Positions 47,028-58,607 are shown, counted from the first letter of the stretch. The stretch is 64,000 bases of DNA from Thiomicrorhabdus arctica DSM 13458 (GCF_000381085.1 NZ_KB905899.1:682001-746000), one strand, 5' to 3'. Made by a program: numbers and translations. Notes: a model not told the origin generated them from the sequence alone.

Positions 47028-48278
47028 TCACCTCCTTGGCTTAACGCTATGATTTTCAACCAGCTTAGGCATTATCTGAGTGAAACTTTCCTCATCGGTA
47101 CTACCTTTTAGGATCGTTAGACATTGTTGCAACATAACAGGCGCTAATAAATAACCATGCCTGAATAAGCCATTGATCGAAACAAGCCTCTCTTTAATGA
47201 TAATCTTAGGTTCGTTATCCAAATAAGCCGGACGGAGTCCAGATTCAATACCCAGAATTTCCGCTTCGGCAAAACCGCTGTGAACGCTAAAGCAAGCTGA
47301 CAATAGCTCAAGTGTTGAACGCACCGTAGGATTGCGGGTATCTTCTGATTCAATTTGAGTGGCGCCCACCACAAATAAGCCATCGGTTTTAGGCGCAATA
47401 TAAATAGGATATCGGGGATGCATCAAACGAACAGGTCTGGTTAAATGCACACCGGGCGCTCTTATTCTCACGACCTCTCCTCTCACGCCCCTTAACATTT
47501 TTGTGCTAGAGGCAATATTGGAAGCCATATCGCAAGCGTCAGCCTTTAAAGCTTCATCTGCTTGTGCGCCCAAACCACGACAATCCAATACCCAGTCAAA
47601 CTGGTTATGGGAATTGGAACGGCTATTGCAATGAATAGACTCATTCAAAAAGCTTTCCAGTGGCTCGCCAGCAACTTGAAAACCGCTCGAAGTAGATTCG
47701 ATAGCCATATGGTCAAACCAGAAAACATCGCTGTTATTCAAGGTTGAGGCCATGGCATTGAGCAGCTGTCGATTATCCAATTGGCCTTCATTCGGTAGGT
47801 ATAAACCTGATTTTAAATGTGGGTTCAATCCAGGTTCCATCTGCTCCATTTCGGCGTCGGAAACGACTTTATAATCAGAGCTTTTTAAGCGGGATTTAAA
47901 CTGTTTTAAATCACTCTTATCCTGCTCAAAAGCCACGATTAAACTGCCTTTTTGTTGGAAGAAAACCGGCGTATCAAGTCTCTTTAAAAAGCCAGGCCAT
48001 AACGCCAAGGCCATTTCACCCAATTGCATTATTTCTCGAGAACAATCGGCAGATTCTGCTAAAGGTGCCAACATAGCGGCGGCCAAATAAGCTGCACTCT
48101 GCTGACCCTCTTTAGAGTCTTTATCAAACAAAAAAACCTGATAATCTTCCATTAAAGAGATGGCCAGCATTCTGCCCATCAGCCCTGCGCCCAAGATGGC
48201 TATCGGAGGTTTGTTTTGGCCCTGCTTTGCCTCTTGAGTTGGACGCTCTGCAAAACTGGGCTTGCCTGATTCAAGCAT
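47028..48278 (-). CDS. thiO: ThiO, glycine oxidase of thiamine synthesis
   Basis: FAD enzyme converting glycine to dehydroglycine for thiazole formation. The 416 residues have the dinucleotide motif AILGAGLMGRMLAI near 28-41, then the DAO-family features SAAYLAAAMLAPLAE and RPVRLMHPRYPIYIAPKTDGLFVVGATQIE, and the C-terminal GLRPAYLDNEPKI plus GLFRHGYLLAPV. ATG 48278, 7 bp after the thiC stop, is used; an upstream ATG at 48344 would overlap thiC and give a non-homologous lead. The short N-terminal extension before the FAD motif (about 25 residues) is unusual for ThiO and may be partly untranslated. Confidence 0.9.
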   Translation of the reverse strand: MLESGKPSFAERPTQEAKQGQNKPPIAILGAGLMGRMLAISLMEDYQVFLFDKDSKEGQQSAAYLAAAMLAPLAESADCSREIMQLGEMALALWPGFLKRLDTPVFFQQKGSLIVAFEQDKSDLKQFKSRLKSSDYKVVSDAEMEQMEPGLNPHLKSGLYLPNEGQLDNRQLLNAMASTLNNSDVFWFDHMAIESTSSGFQVAGEPLESFLNESIHCNSRSNSHNQFDWVLDCRGLGAQADEALKADACDMASNIASSTKMLRGVRGEVVRIRAPGVHLTRPVRLMHPRYPIYIAPKTDGLFVVGATQIESEDTRNPTVRSTLELLSACFSVHSGFAEAEILGIESGLRPAYLDNEPKIIIKERLVSINGLFRHGYLLAPVMLQQCLTILKGSTDEESFTQIMPKLVENHSVKPRR

Positions 48279-48285
48279 CGCCAAT

Positions 48286-50629
<2,344 letters not shown>

Positions 50630-50705
50630 GTTCCCTCCGCTGGTACTAACCAGTTCAGGTTCTACGGATCCCGCTTTCGCGATCTCAGCCTAAAGGCACT
50701 CCGAC
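50630..50705 (-). promoter_or_regulatory. TPP (THI-element) riboswitch aptamer
   Basis: On the minus strand the conserved pieces occur in order: GGAGTGCC near the 5' side, GGCTGAGATC (the CUGAGA core), a variable hairpin GCGAAAGC, AGAACCTGAACTGG (the ACCTGA core), TTAGTACCAGCG and GGAGGGAAC. This is the full THI-box, upstream of thiC, so TPP is expected to shut the operon off. Confidence 0.95.
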
Positions 50706-50719
50706 AAAATTTGAATTCA

Positions 50720-50747
50720 AGTATACCCCAAAAATTTGCAAATACAA
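50720..50747 (-). promoter_or_regulatory. Candidate promoter of the thi operon
   Basis: Minus-strand TTGTAT (50747-50742), a 16-nt spacer and TATACT (50725-50720). Transcription would begin near 50712, just before the aptamer. Confidence 0.6.
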
Positions 50748-50925
50748 GCGCAATAGCCTCTCGCCATAACTCACAATACCCTAGCAAACTGGTACAATGA
50801 CCCGTTCATTAAATGGCTACTTCTGTCCGATAGATAGACCGGCCAGACGGTACCCGTCAGAATGGGTAACGAATTTAATGATGAACTCCAACCCAAATCA
50901 CCCAAGAAAATCGCAGAGAAAATTC

Positions 50926-51447
50926 ATGTTTAAAATAGAGACCATTGATCCTAAAGTTTATAGAAAAAAAACCCGTAACGCCACGCTGATTATCATGTTC
51001 ATGTTTATAATCATCGGCTTTGGAACGGCCCATTTGGCCGTAACGACCTTAGGCGAATATTCAAACAACAAACTGATATTGAACCTATTGGGGGCGTTTG
51101 TTGGATTAATGATTACCGGTTTAATCGTCAAAACCTGGTTTGCGGATAAGGATTGGATGAAAGAATCGATGTATTCATGGCGCTTAAAAAGAAACTTGAT
51201 GCACGTTACGAATGTCCTGCAAAAAGTCAAAGATCAAGTTGATGAAAATGATGCTCACTCCCTAAAAATTCTACGCTTTTATCATTTGGGGCTGGAACAG
51301 ATGCATCAACTTGAAGACAATAACCATGCTCTGATTGATTTGGGGGCTGAAAAACGTGCATTAGAAGTCAAAATGACGGAGCTAGGACAAGACCTAAATC
51401 AAACTGAGTTTGATCCGCAGTGGATCCAAAGATACAAAGCGGATTAA
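50926..51447 (+). CDS. DUF3087 family membrane protein
   Basis: A 173-residue protein of the DUF3087 family, function unknown. It opens MFKIETIDPKVYRKKTRNA, then two hydrophobic segments (about 20-40 and 48-68), followed by a soluble, helix-rich C-terminal domain with YSWRLKRNLMHVTNVLQKV near 86-104 and the closing ALEVKMTELGQDLNQTEFDP. ATG 50926 is used because family members begin MFK; longer starts at 50797 or 50881 would add an unconserved lead that overlaps the thi promoter region. It converges with hrpA. Confidence 0.82.
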   Translation: MFKIETIDPKVYRKKTRNATLIIMFMFIIIGFGTAHLAVTTLGEYSNNKLILNLLGAFVGLMITGLIVKTWFADKDWMKESMYSWRLKRNLMHVTNVLQKVKDQVDENDAHSLKILRFYHLGLEQMHQLEDNNHALIDLGAEKRALEVKMTELGQDLNQTEFDPQWIQRYKAD

Positions 51448-51487
51448 GCTCAACAAAACAGACTGGTTGAGATGCCTTAAAGTGCGA

Positions 51488-54400
51488 CTACAGTGCTTTA
51501 ATCCTCTTTTCGATACGGGGTACCGAAATCGGCATTAGGGTTTTCATCGGCTGTGCAAACAGTGACAACCTTAACTCCTCAATCAACCACCGGATTTCGA
51601 CCAGGCCTGGTAGGTCTTGATAAGCGGATTCTTGTGCCAAAGCTTGATAAGCCTTTAATACCGGTTGAATCTGCCGAATCGACAATTGATCTTTACTCGG
51701 GTCTTGCTCTATCTTCTCCAAACGCACCTCCAAGCCTTTCAAGTAACGGCTGATTTGCTTGAACCACTCTTCTGGCGTATTCCGGACAAAATCTTTGGAG
51801 ATTAGAGCATCTAACTGTTGTTGAATATCCGTTATAGAAGCCAACCAACGTGGATTAACACGCCCTCTTACCCGCTTGGCAATGACCTGATGTTGGATAA
51901 AAATCGCATTGACCTGCACGGCAACCGCTTGCGCAGACTCAATCCAATGCAGACGTACGTTTTCCAATGTGGCTTTATAATCCGCTTGACGACGTACTGT
52001 TTCAGGATATGGCACTAACTGCTGTAACGCACGATCAATCACCTGTTGGGTTAAGTCCTGACAAGTTCCGTAAGGTGCATAACATAAGCAAGCCTTTTGC
52101 AAAGGTAGCTTCTTTTGCAGATACCTGAGTTTATCGGCCAATTCCGTGCGAATCAAAAACAACACGGCTTCAGCATGCGCTTCTAAGGCCTCCACTTCAT
52201 CCCCCATTAACTCCAAGCTAAGCTTCTCGTCCTGATACTGTAAAGCGGGATAAGCCACCATTTCGACGCCATGGCTTTTAATGGTTTGTGAAGACTCCAA
52301 ATCGCCAAAATTCCATTCGGTAACAAGCGTACTGCTCTGTTTTTTGCGAGATTGATGTTGCTGGATTTTGGCATCGACCAAATGTTGATACTGAGATTTT
52401 AAGTGGCTAAGACTGGCATCTTCTGCAATCACCTTGCCTTTGTCATCTTCTAAAACAAAAAATGGTAACAGGTGATCTGGTAACGCAATTGCTTCAAAAT
52501 CTGAATCAGACACTTTGAGATTACCACGGCGATTGAGTGCCCAAATCAATTGATTGAGATAAGACTCTTTACGGCCACTTTTAACGGTTTTTTCAGGCGA
52601 CATTTCAGACAAAACTAACGCTGCATAATGCGGAGCAGGTATAAACTGCTTTCTAAGTTGTTTCGGTAATGCTTTGATATAAAAAGAAGTCTTTTCTTTT
52701 AAAAGACCTGGAGTTAGCCATTCAAAATCACTTTCTTGGAGTAAATTCAGACTCGACAAAGGAACATGATAAATCAAACCATCACGCTTTTTACCCGGTT
52801 CAAAATGGTAATCCACCGCAAAATTCAATTGATTAGAAAGCTGTATTTGATCCGGATACTCTTTAAGGAAATCGGCATTAGTTTCCTGTTTCATCAAGTC
52901 ATTTTCAGTTAAGAAAAGTGCCTCTAATTTCTCAGGAGCCTCTCGCAAAGATTTCTTAACCCACTTGTCTAACGCCGGCTGGCTGAAGATATGTTTAGGA
53001 ATACGCTCATCATAGAATTGATAAAGCACCTCATCATCTACCAGAAAATCCGGACGACGCAATTTGTGCTCAAGCTTCTCTATTTTCTCAATCAAGGCTT
53101 GGTTATGCTTAAAAAAGGCCGCACGCGTTAATAACTCGCCCTCCACCAAACCATGACGAATGAAAAGCTTATGGGATTCAACCGGATTAATAGGGCCGTA
53201 ATTACAGTGACGTCGATTGACGATCGGTAAACCGTACAGCGTAATGGATTCATAGGCACCCACTTGGCCGTTTTTCTTTTGCCAATGCGGATCAGTGTAG
53301 TTATGTTTTATTAAATGCTTGGCAAGGCTTTCTATCCATTGGATATCGATGGCGGCATTGTTGCGCGCGTAGAGTTTTGTAGTTTCGACCAACTCGCCTG
53401 CCAACAACCACTTTGGTTTACGCTTATAAAGACTGGAACTAGGATGGATAAACAGTTTGGTATTACGTGCACCGATATAAGACTTATCATCGTCACGCAA
53501 TGCCACATTACCCAGTAGACCGGCCAATAAGGATTTATGTACAGCTACACTGTGCAAATCGCTAAGGCGTTCTCTGACGACATTGCCTTCTGTGACCTCT
53601 TCAAACAGGTGTAATTGGCCTACGCGCAACCCGATACGCTTAAGACTCTGCTCAATCTGCATCGTTAGCTCATGCCACTCTTTCATCCGCATATAAGAGA
53701 GAAAGTTGGTTTTGCATAATTTGCGTAATTTATTTTCTGAAAGGTGGCGGCGTTGATGTTCATAAAACTGCCATAGATTTAAAAAGAATAAGAAATCAGA
53801 ACGCTCATCTTCAAAGGGTTTATGGGCAACTCTTGCGGCCTGCATGGTAGTTTGATTGATATCACGTGGATCTTGAATACTTAATGCTGAAGCGATGACG
53901 ATCAACTCCGCCAATACACCATTTTTATCTGCTTCAACCACCATTTTGGCGACACTAGGATCGACTGGTAGTTTGGCGATCTGGCGGCCTTCTGCCGTTA
54001 AGCGGCGTTGATCATCCAAAGCCCCTAACTCATGTAACTGACGATAACCATCATTCACCGATTTATCCGATGGTGCCTCAATAAAGGGAAACTGCTTCAC
54101 ATCACCTAAAGACAATTGCGCCATCGTTAGAATGACGGATGATAACGAGGTACGATGAATTTCAGGGTCGGTAAACTCGGGACGTGAGTTAAAACTGGCT
54201 TCATCGTATAGGCGAATACAAATCCCGGCACTGACACGTCCACAACGACCTTTACGTTGATTAGCAGAGGCTTGCGATATTTTCTCAATTGGCAAACGTT
54301 GTACCTTGTTACGCACACTGTAGCGACTGATTCTCACCAGGCCTGGGTCAACCACATATTTAATACCCGGCACGGTTAACGACGTTTCGGCCACATTCGT

Positions 54401-55468
54401 ACTGAGAATAATGCGTCGTTTTTGTGAGGTTTTAAAGATCTTTTGTTGTTCGGTCATCGACAAACGTGCATACAGAGGTATTACTTCGGTATTTTTTAGA
54501 TTACGTTTACGCAGTACCTCGGCGGTTTCTTTAATATCACGCTCACCCACTTGAAACACCAATACGTCACCAAATGGATCTTCTAGCGCCAACTCGTCAA
54601 TTGCATCTGCAATACCGGTGGTCATGTCCTGCTCAATCTCATTGCCTGCATCGTCTTCATAAGATGACAGTGGGCGATAACGTAATTCAACGGGATAGGT
54701 ACGTCCTGAGACTTCAACCACGGGTGGACGCTTACCATTCAACGTAAAGTGGTCGGCAAATCGCTGGGTGTCAATGGTTGCCGAGGTGATAATGACCTTG
54801 AAATCAGGGCGTTTCAATAATAGCTGTTTAAGAATACCCAATAAGAAATCAATATTGATGCTGCGCTCATGCGCTTCATCGATAATAATGGTGTCATATT
54901 GCAAAAGCATTTGATCATTCTGAATTTCAGCCAGTAGAATCCCATCGGTCATGACTTTAATCAAACTGTGCGTTTTGACTAAATCTAAAAAACGCACCTG
55001 ATAACCGACGATATCCCCAAGTTGCCCCCCTAACTCTTCGGCAATACGTTCGGAAACGCTACGCGCTGCCAATCGTCTTGGCTGCGTACAACCGATCCTG
55101 CCACGTACACCTAATCCAGCTTCTAAACAAATTTTAGGAATCTGTGTGGTTTTACCTGATCCAGTCTCTCCCGCGATTACCACCACCTGGTGGTCGCGAA
55201 TAAGTTTGACCAGTTCCTCTTTTTTAGCGGCCACCGGTAAAGAATCATCGTATTCAATCTTAGGCACACTATTACGGCGTTTCTCGACCTGTTGGATAGA
55301 AGATTGAACTTGGTTCGCCCAGTTTAACCAGGCCTGGTCAGTTTCCTTGAGCGTCTTCAGGTCCAACCTGTTTAATGCATTTTGCAGGCGCGAGCGATCT
55401 TTAATCAGGCAGCTATCCAACAGGTTGGATAACTCATTTTTTTGAACAGTAAAGGAAACTTCAGACAT
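51488..55468 (-). CDS. hrpA: HrpA, ATP-dependent DEAH-box RNA helicase
   Basis: Large DEAH helicase linked to RNA processing and ribosome rescue. At 1326 residues it is close to E. coli HrpA. Walker A GETGSGKT is at 100-107 and DEAH at 197-200 in TIIIDEAHERSIN. SATID, the helicase C-terminal motif QRKGRCGRVSAGICIRLY, the HA2/OB domains, and the long HrpA-specific C-terminal part (DUF3418) follow. Its region near residue 375 reads VDPGLVRISRYS. Three palindrome copies (51600, 54337, 55327) lie within this gene, the most in any gene here. It is a single gene convergent with DUF3087. Confidence 0.96.
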   Translation of the reverse strand: MSEVSFTVQKNELSNLLDSCLIKDRSRLQNALNRLDLKTLKETDQAWLNWANQVQSSIQQVEKRRNSVPKIEYDDSLPVAAKKEELVKLIRDHQVVVIAGETGSGKTTQIPKICLEAGLGVRGRIGCTQPRRLAARSVSERIAEELGGQLGDIVGYQVRFLDLVKTHSLIKVMTDGILLAEIQNDQMLLQYDTIIIDEAHERSINIDFLLGILKQLLLKRPDFKVIITSATIDTQRFADHFTLNGKRPPVVEVSGRTYPVELRYRPLSSYEDDAGNEIEQDMTTGIADAIDELALEDPFGDVLVFQVGERDIKETAEVLRKRNLKNTEVIPLYARLSMTEQQKIFKTSQKRRIILSTNVAETSLTVPGIKYVVDPGLVRISRYSVRNKVQRLPIEKISQASANQRKGRCGRVSAGICIRLYDEASFNSRPEFTDPEIHRTSLSSVILTMAQLSLGDVKQFPFIEAPSDKSVNDGYRQLHELGALDDQRRLTAEGRQIAKLPVDPSVAKMVVEADKNGVLAELIVIASALSIQDPRDINQTTMQAARVAHKPFEDERSDFLFFLNLWQFYEHQRRHLSENKLRKLCKTNFLSYMRMKEWHELTMQIEQSLKRIGLRVGQLHLFEEVTEGNVVRERLSDLHSVAVHKSLLAGLLGNVALRDDDKSYIGARNTKLFIHPSSSLYKRKPKWLLAGELVETTKLYARNNAAIDIQWIESLAKHLIKHNYTDPHWQKKNGQVGAYESITLYGLPIVNRRHCNYGPINPVESHKLFIRHGLVEGELLTRAAFFKHNQALIEKIEKLEHKLRRPDFLVDDEVLYQFYDERIPKHIFSQPALDKWVKKSLREAPEKLEALFLTENDLMKQETNADFLKEYPDQIQLSNQLNFAVDYHFEPGKKRDGLIYHVPLSSLNLLQESDFEWLTPGLLKEKTSFYIKALPKQLRKQFIPAPHYAALVLSEMSPEKTVKSGRKESYLNQLIWALNRRGNLKVSDSDFEAIALPDHLLPFFVLEDDKGKVIAEDASLSHLKSQYQHLVDAKIQQHQSRKKQSSTLVTEWNFGDLESSQTIKSHGVEMVAYPALQYQDEKLSLELMGDEVEALEAHAEAVLFLIRTELADKLRYLQKKLPLQKACLCYAPYGTCQDLTQQVIDRALQQLVPYPETVRRQADYKATLENVRLHWIESAQAVAVQVNAIFIQHQVIAKRVRGRVNPRWLASITDIQQQLDALISKDFVRNTPEEWFKQISRYLKGLEVRLEKIEQDPSKDQLSIRQIQPVLKAYQALAQESAYQDLPGLVEIRWLIEELRLSLFAQPMKTLMPISVPRIEKRIKAL
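51600..51611. repeat. ACCAGGCCTGGT palindrome copy, 3' part of hrpA
   Basis: Exact 12-mer, read as PGLV in DLPGLVEIR on the minus strand. Confidence 0.9.
54337..54346. repeat. CCAGGCCTGG palindrome copy, in hrpA
   Basis: Exact 10-mer with A at the left and G instead of T at the right outer position. It is read as P-G-L in VDPGLVRIS. Confidence 0.85.
55327..55338. repeat. ACCAGGCCTGGT palindrome copy, 5' part of hrpA
   Basis: Exact 12-mer, read in the D-Q-A-W-L frame on the minus strand. Confidence 0.9.
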
Positions 55469-55613
55469 AGTTGACGGGGATACTTTTTACCAGGATAATG
55501 ATGAGTTAAGGATTTGCTTATATCGCATGCTTAATGCATACGCATATTGCTCAAAATACTTCATGAAATACAATTGAAACGTATTATAGCAAACAAACCA
55601 CAAGGCCCTTAAT

Positions 55614-56306
55614 ATGAAAATCCGTCAACTGTTTGATTATGACACCTGGACTTACACCTATTTAGTTTGGGATGAAGCCACGATGGAGGCCGCCGTCATT
55701 GACTCCGTTTTAGAACGGGTTGAGCGTGACATGCAACATATCAAAGAGTTGGGCTTAAAGGTTAAATACCTTTTAGAAACCCATATTCATGCTGACCACA
55801 TAACCGGTTCAGGCCCTATGCGTAAACAAACCAAGGGACAAATTGTCGTTCATAAAAATTCTGGCTCTGAATGTGCGGATATTCTAGCGGTTGAAGGCGA
55901 CACTTTCAAACTGGGTCATCAAGAAATTAACGTTCTGCACACGCCAGGCCATACCAATAATGACATAACCTATCTAATTGAAGGCGCGGCATTTACCGGT
56001 GATACCTTAATGGTTCGAGATTGTGGACGTACGGATTTTCAACTCGGCAGTAACGAAAACCTGTTCCATTCGCTGACAGAGAAGCTTTTCACTCTCCCAG
56101 AAGAGACGATGGTCTTTCCGGCTCATGACTACAAAGGTTTTAGCCAATCGACTATTGGTGAGGAAAAGCAGTTCAATAGCCGAGTAGGTTCAGGTAAATC
56201 GTTCCAAGACTTCTCTACCGCCATGGACAATTTAAACCTACCCAACCCAAAACGTATCGACGTCGCCGTACCCGGTAATTTGCAGTGTGGAAACTTGGAC
56301 GACTAA
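55614..56306 (+). CDS. Persulfide dioxygenase (ETHE1-like metallo-beta-lactamase fold)
   Basis: Non-heme iron enzyme that oxidises glutathione persulfide to sulfite, cytoplasmic. The 230 residues carry the fold motif THIHADH at 56-62 and the expected iron ligands H57, H113 (in HTPGHTNND) and D130 (in FTGDTL). DCGRTDFQLGS near 136-146 is the ETHE1/SDO signature. PAHDYKGFSQSTIGEEKQFN gives the last active-site part and separates it from glyoxalase II. With the sulfide:quinone oxidoreductase at 32151-33467 it forms a natural sulfide oxidation route, though the genes are 22 kb apart. AAGG precedes the ATG. A strong terminator follows. Confidence 0.92.
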   Translation: MKIRQLFDYDTWTYTYLVWDEATMEAAVIDSVLERVERDMQHIKELGLKVKYLLETHIHADHITGSGPMRKQTKGQIVVHKNSGSECADILAVEGDTFKLGHQEINVLHTPGHTNNDITYLIEGAAFTGDTLMVRDCGRTDFQLGSNENLFHSLTEKLFTLPEETMVFPAHDYKGFSQSTIGEEKQFNSRVGSGKSFQDFSTAMDNLNLPNPKRIDVAVPGNLQCGNLDD

Positions 56307-56330
56307 TGGTCATCTAAGGCTTTAAAAGCC

Positions 56331-56371
56331 AGACACAAAAAAGCCTCATAAATTGAGGCTTTTTTGTGTCT
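56331..56371 (+). terminator. Strong terminator after the persulfide dioxygenase gene
   Basis: An 18-bp perfect stem (AGACACAAAAAAGCCTCA and its complement) around a 5-nt loop, with the A and T tracts inside the stem arms. It can act in both directions. Confidence 0.92.
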
Positions 56372-56396
56372 GAAATCTAGATTTAACCTTTAAATA

Positions 56397-56494
56397 GGTT
56401 TGGGCTGAGTGCAGTCAATTCAAGGAAAAACAAGGGGGCGTACAAGTGTACGTGACCGTTTTTAACAAAGAAGTGGCGGTTCTCAGCACGAACC
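56397..56494. repeat. 98-bp imperfect inverted-repeat element (REP/MITE-like?)
   Basis: GGTTTGGGCTGAGTGC at 56397-56412 and GTTCTCAGCACGAACC at 56479-56494 pair at about 14 of 16 positions. Inside are a second pair (GAAAAAC / GTTTTT) and an inner CGTACAAGTGTACG hairpin, so the whole element folds into one long stem-loop. It fills the gap between two convergent genes, after one complete terminator. No second copy was found in the window. Confidence 0.5.
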
Positions 56495-56501
56495 GAAAAA
56501 G

Positions 56502-56927
56502 TTAATGTACTTCTAGGACTTCTACTTTATAGTCCAATGTCTGGTCTGCTAAGGGATGATTACCATCAAGATAGACTTTATCTTCACTGATTTCAATAAT
56601 ACGGAAAATAATCGTTTCGCCATCAGGATCTTCTGTCTCAACGGTTGAACCAACCTCTAATGCAACATCATCTTCAAAATTTTCGGGGCCCGCGAAAACA
56701 ACGAGGTCATCATTGGTCACACCATAAGCTTTTTCTGCTGGAATAGTGACTTTTGCCGAAAATCCTGGCTCTTCACCTTCTAAAAACGCCTCAAGCCCTT
56801 CAATGATTTCACCTTCGCCTTGAATATAGATAACCGGTTCGCCATTGTAGGTAGAATCAACGACTTCCCCGCTTTCATCACGTAGCTCATAGTGGAATGT
56901 AACGCGACTGCCTTTTTTAATTCTCAT
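56502..56927 (-). CDS. FKBP-type peptidyl-prolyl isomerase, SlyD/SlpA-like without His tail
   Basis: A 141-residue cytoplasmic prolyl isomerase. It opens RIKKGSRVTFHYELRDESGEVVDST, then IYIQGEGEIIEGLEAFLEGEEPGF (FKBP core, about 33-56), an insert domain with EKAYGVTNDDLVVF, and DGNHPLADQTLDYKVEVLEV at the end. It lacks the metal-binding tail of the slyD product at 39786-40268, and is more acidic. It may be the FkpB/SlpA equivalent. It is divergent from dnaQ and converges on the inverted-repeat element. Confidence 0.9.
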   Translation of the reverse strand: MRIKKGSRVTFHYELRDESGEVVDSTYNGEPVIYIQGEGEIIEGLEAFLEGEEPGFSAKVTIPAEKAYGVTNDDLVVFAGPENFEDDVALEVGSTVETEDPDGETIIFRIIEISEDKVYLDGNHPLADQTLDYKVEVLEVH

Positions 56928-56995
56928 AACTCGTACCCTTTGGTCATTTTTTGCATTAAAATAATGAGCGATATTTTACCGTAAAGAGAACTCAA

Positions 56996-57700
56996 ATGCG
57001 TCAGATTCTACTCGATACCGAAACCACTGGTTTTGACCCTCATACAGGCGACAGAATTGTCGAAATTGGCGCGGTAGAACTCATAAAACGTAAGTTGACG
57101 CACAACAATTACCATCAATATGTCTTTCCTGAACGTTCAGTGCCTCAAGATGCGATTGATGTTCACGGAATTACGGATGCCTTCCTTAAGGATAAGCCAC
57201 TTTTTTCAGCCATAGTGGAAGACTTTATGGAGTATGTCAGCGGTGCTGAACTCATCATTCACAATGCGCCGTTCGATGTCGGCTTTATCAATAAAGAGCT
57301 CTCTTTATTAAAGAAGAATAGATGGGGCAAGATTGAAGATCATTGCATGATCACTGACTCGCTTAAAATGGCGAGAAAGACTTATCCTGGACAACGTAAC
57401 TCTTTAGATGCTTTATGCAAGCGACTGGGGATTGATAACACCAACCGGACTTTACATGGAGCCTTACTCGATTCAGAGATTCTGGCCGATGTCTACTTAA
57501 CCATGACGGGGGGGCAAACGGCATTGTCTCTCAATAGTGATTCTGCAGAAAATGACGATCACAATACAACGATTTCTTTAGCAAACTTGCAAAATAGGAA
57601 ACCTTTGCGCGTCATGCTGGCCACCCAGGATGAGCTCGCGAGGCATCAGAAGAAACTGTCTGAGATCTCAGAAAAATCTCATCTAGAGATAAATTGGTAG
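56996..57700 (+). CDS. dnaQ: DnaQ, proofreading epsilon subunit of DNA polymerase III
   Basis: 3'-5' exonuclease of the replicative polymerase. The 234 residues include Exo I DTETTGFDP at 7-15, Exo II HNAPFDVGFINKEL near 91-104 and Exo III with the general-base histidine in LHGALLDSEILADVYL. The C-terminal tail after about 185 is the segment that binds the alpha subunit. It stands beside yafS-like, gloB and mltD, as in E. coli, though rnhA is missing here between yafS and dnaQ. Confidence 0.95.
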   Translation: MRQILLDTETTGFDPHTGDRIVEIGAVELIKRKLTHNNYHQYVFPERSVPQDAIDVHGITDAFLKDKPLFSAIVEDFMEYVSGAELIIHNAPFDVGFINKELSLLKKNRWGKIEDHCMITDSLKMARKTYPGQRNSLDALCKRLGIDNTNRTLHGALLDSEILADVYLTMTGGQTALSLNSDSAENDDHNTTISLANLQNRKPLRVMLATQDELARHQKKLSEISEKSHLEINW

Positions 57701-57806
57701 TAGGTGACGATTCCACAATTATAATACGTTGATATTTTCCGACCGCTTAGAAAACAGCTGCAAGCTTTAAACAGACTCCATCATTTCAGAGTAAGTCATG
57801 GAATGA

Positions 57807-58607
57807 CTAACGCTTTGAATTATTTCTGAGGAGCTTAGAATGGGCTCTTGTTGCTGACGTCACGCCTCGACTGGGAATCGCCATCCAACGGGGCATATGC
57901 CACCTTGAACCGACCAAGGTAGGTGAATCAATCCTTTTTTTGGCCACTAAACAGTAAACATTCCCAAACTGTAATCCTAAGCCCGACAATCCTCTTTCAA
58001 ACCACTCAACGAGACTGATGAATCCCCCTTCTGATGGCCGCTGAACAAAACAAGTGACAGAACTGTAGCTTTGTATTTGTATATCATAACCGAGCACCTG
58101 CAACCACTCTTTGATGCGTTGTGATGTCTCTAATTTTGCTTGCTCAAACACTCTGTCTCTTTTAAACCAACGATGGCGCATAATAAAACAGCCATAAGGA
58201 TTAAAGCCAGTAATGATCACATGACCTTCTGGCACAAGCATGCTGTCCACCTGTCTTAGCAAATAATAAGGATCTGCAGCAACCTCTAAAGTGTGAGGCA
58301 GTAAGACCACATCCGCTTTTTCTTTACCAATGGGTAAATAGTCCAAATCGGCACGAATTAAGTGACAATGCGGATCTTTGAGCGCTTCAGTCGACTCATA
58401 TTCAAGCAATGGATCGATTAAGAGCTTGTACTTTATGCGACTGCTTGCCATTAAATATTCAGAAGATGACACGCCAAGCTGCACGAAAAAGTAGCCAAAT
58501 AAATTTTGGACGGCTGACTCAACCAATCCCTTTTCCTGTGCTGAAACGGCACGGCCTGAGCCCGTGGAATACCATTGATGCAAAGAGTGTTGAAAACCCT
58601 GTTTCAT
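57807..58607 (-). CDS. YafS-like SAM-dependent methyltransferase
   Basis: A 266-residue class I methyltransferase of unknown target. GFQHSLHQWYSTGSGRAVSAQE opens the protein. LPIGKEKADVVLLPHTLEVAADPYYLLRQVDSMLVPEGHVIITGFNPYG (about 93-141) is the post-I to motif III region typical of the YafS group. A usual glycine-rich motif I (GxGxG) is not evident near the expected site; LFGYFFVQLGVSS stands in its place, so SAM binding is not certain. ATG 58607 is used because AAGGAG precedes it; a GTG 16 codons earlier is unlikely. It diverges from gloB with 116 bp between. Confidence 0.85.
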   Translation of the reverse strand: MKQGFQHSLHQWYSTGSGRAVSAQEKGLVESAVQNLFGYFFVQLGVSSSEYLMASSRIKYKLLIDPLLEYESTEALKDPHCHLIRADLDYLPIGKEKADVVLLPHTLEVAADPYYLLRQVDSMLVPEGHVIITGFNPYGCFIMRHRWFKRDRVFEQAKLETSQRIKEWLQVLGYDIQIQSYSSVTCFVQRPSEGGFISLVEWFERGLSGLGLQFGNVYCLVAKKRIDSPTLVGSRWHMPRWMAIPSRGVTSATRAHSKLLRNNSKR

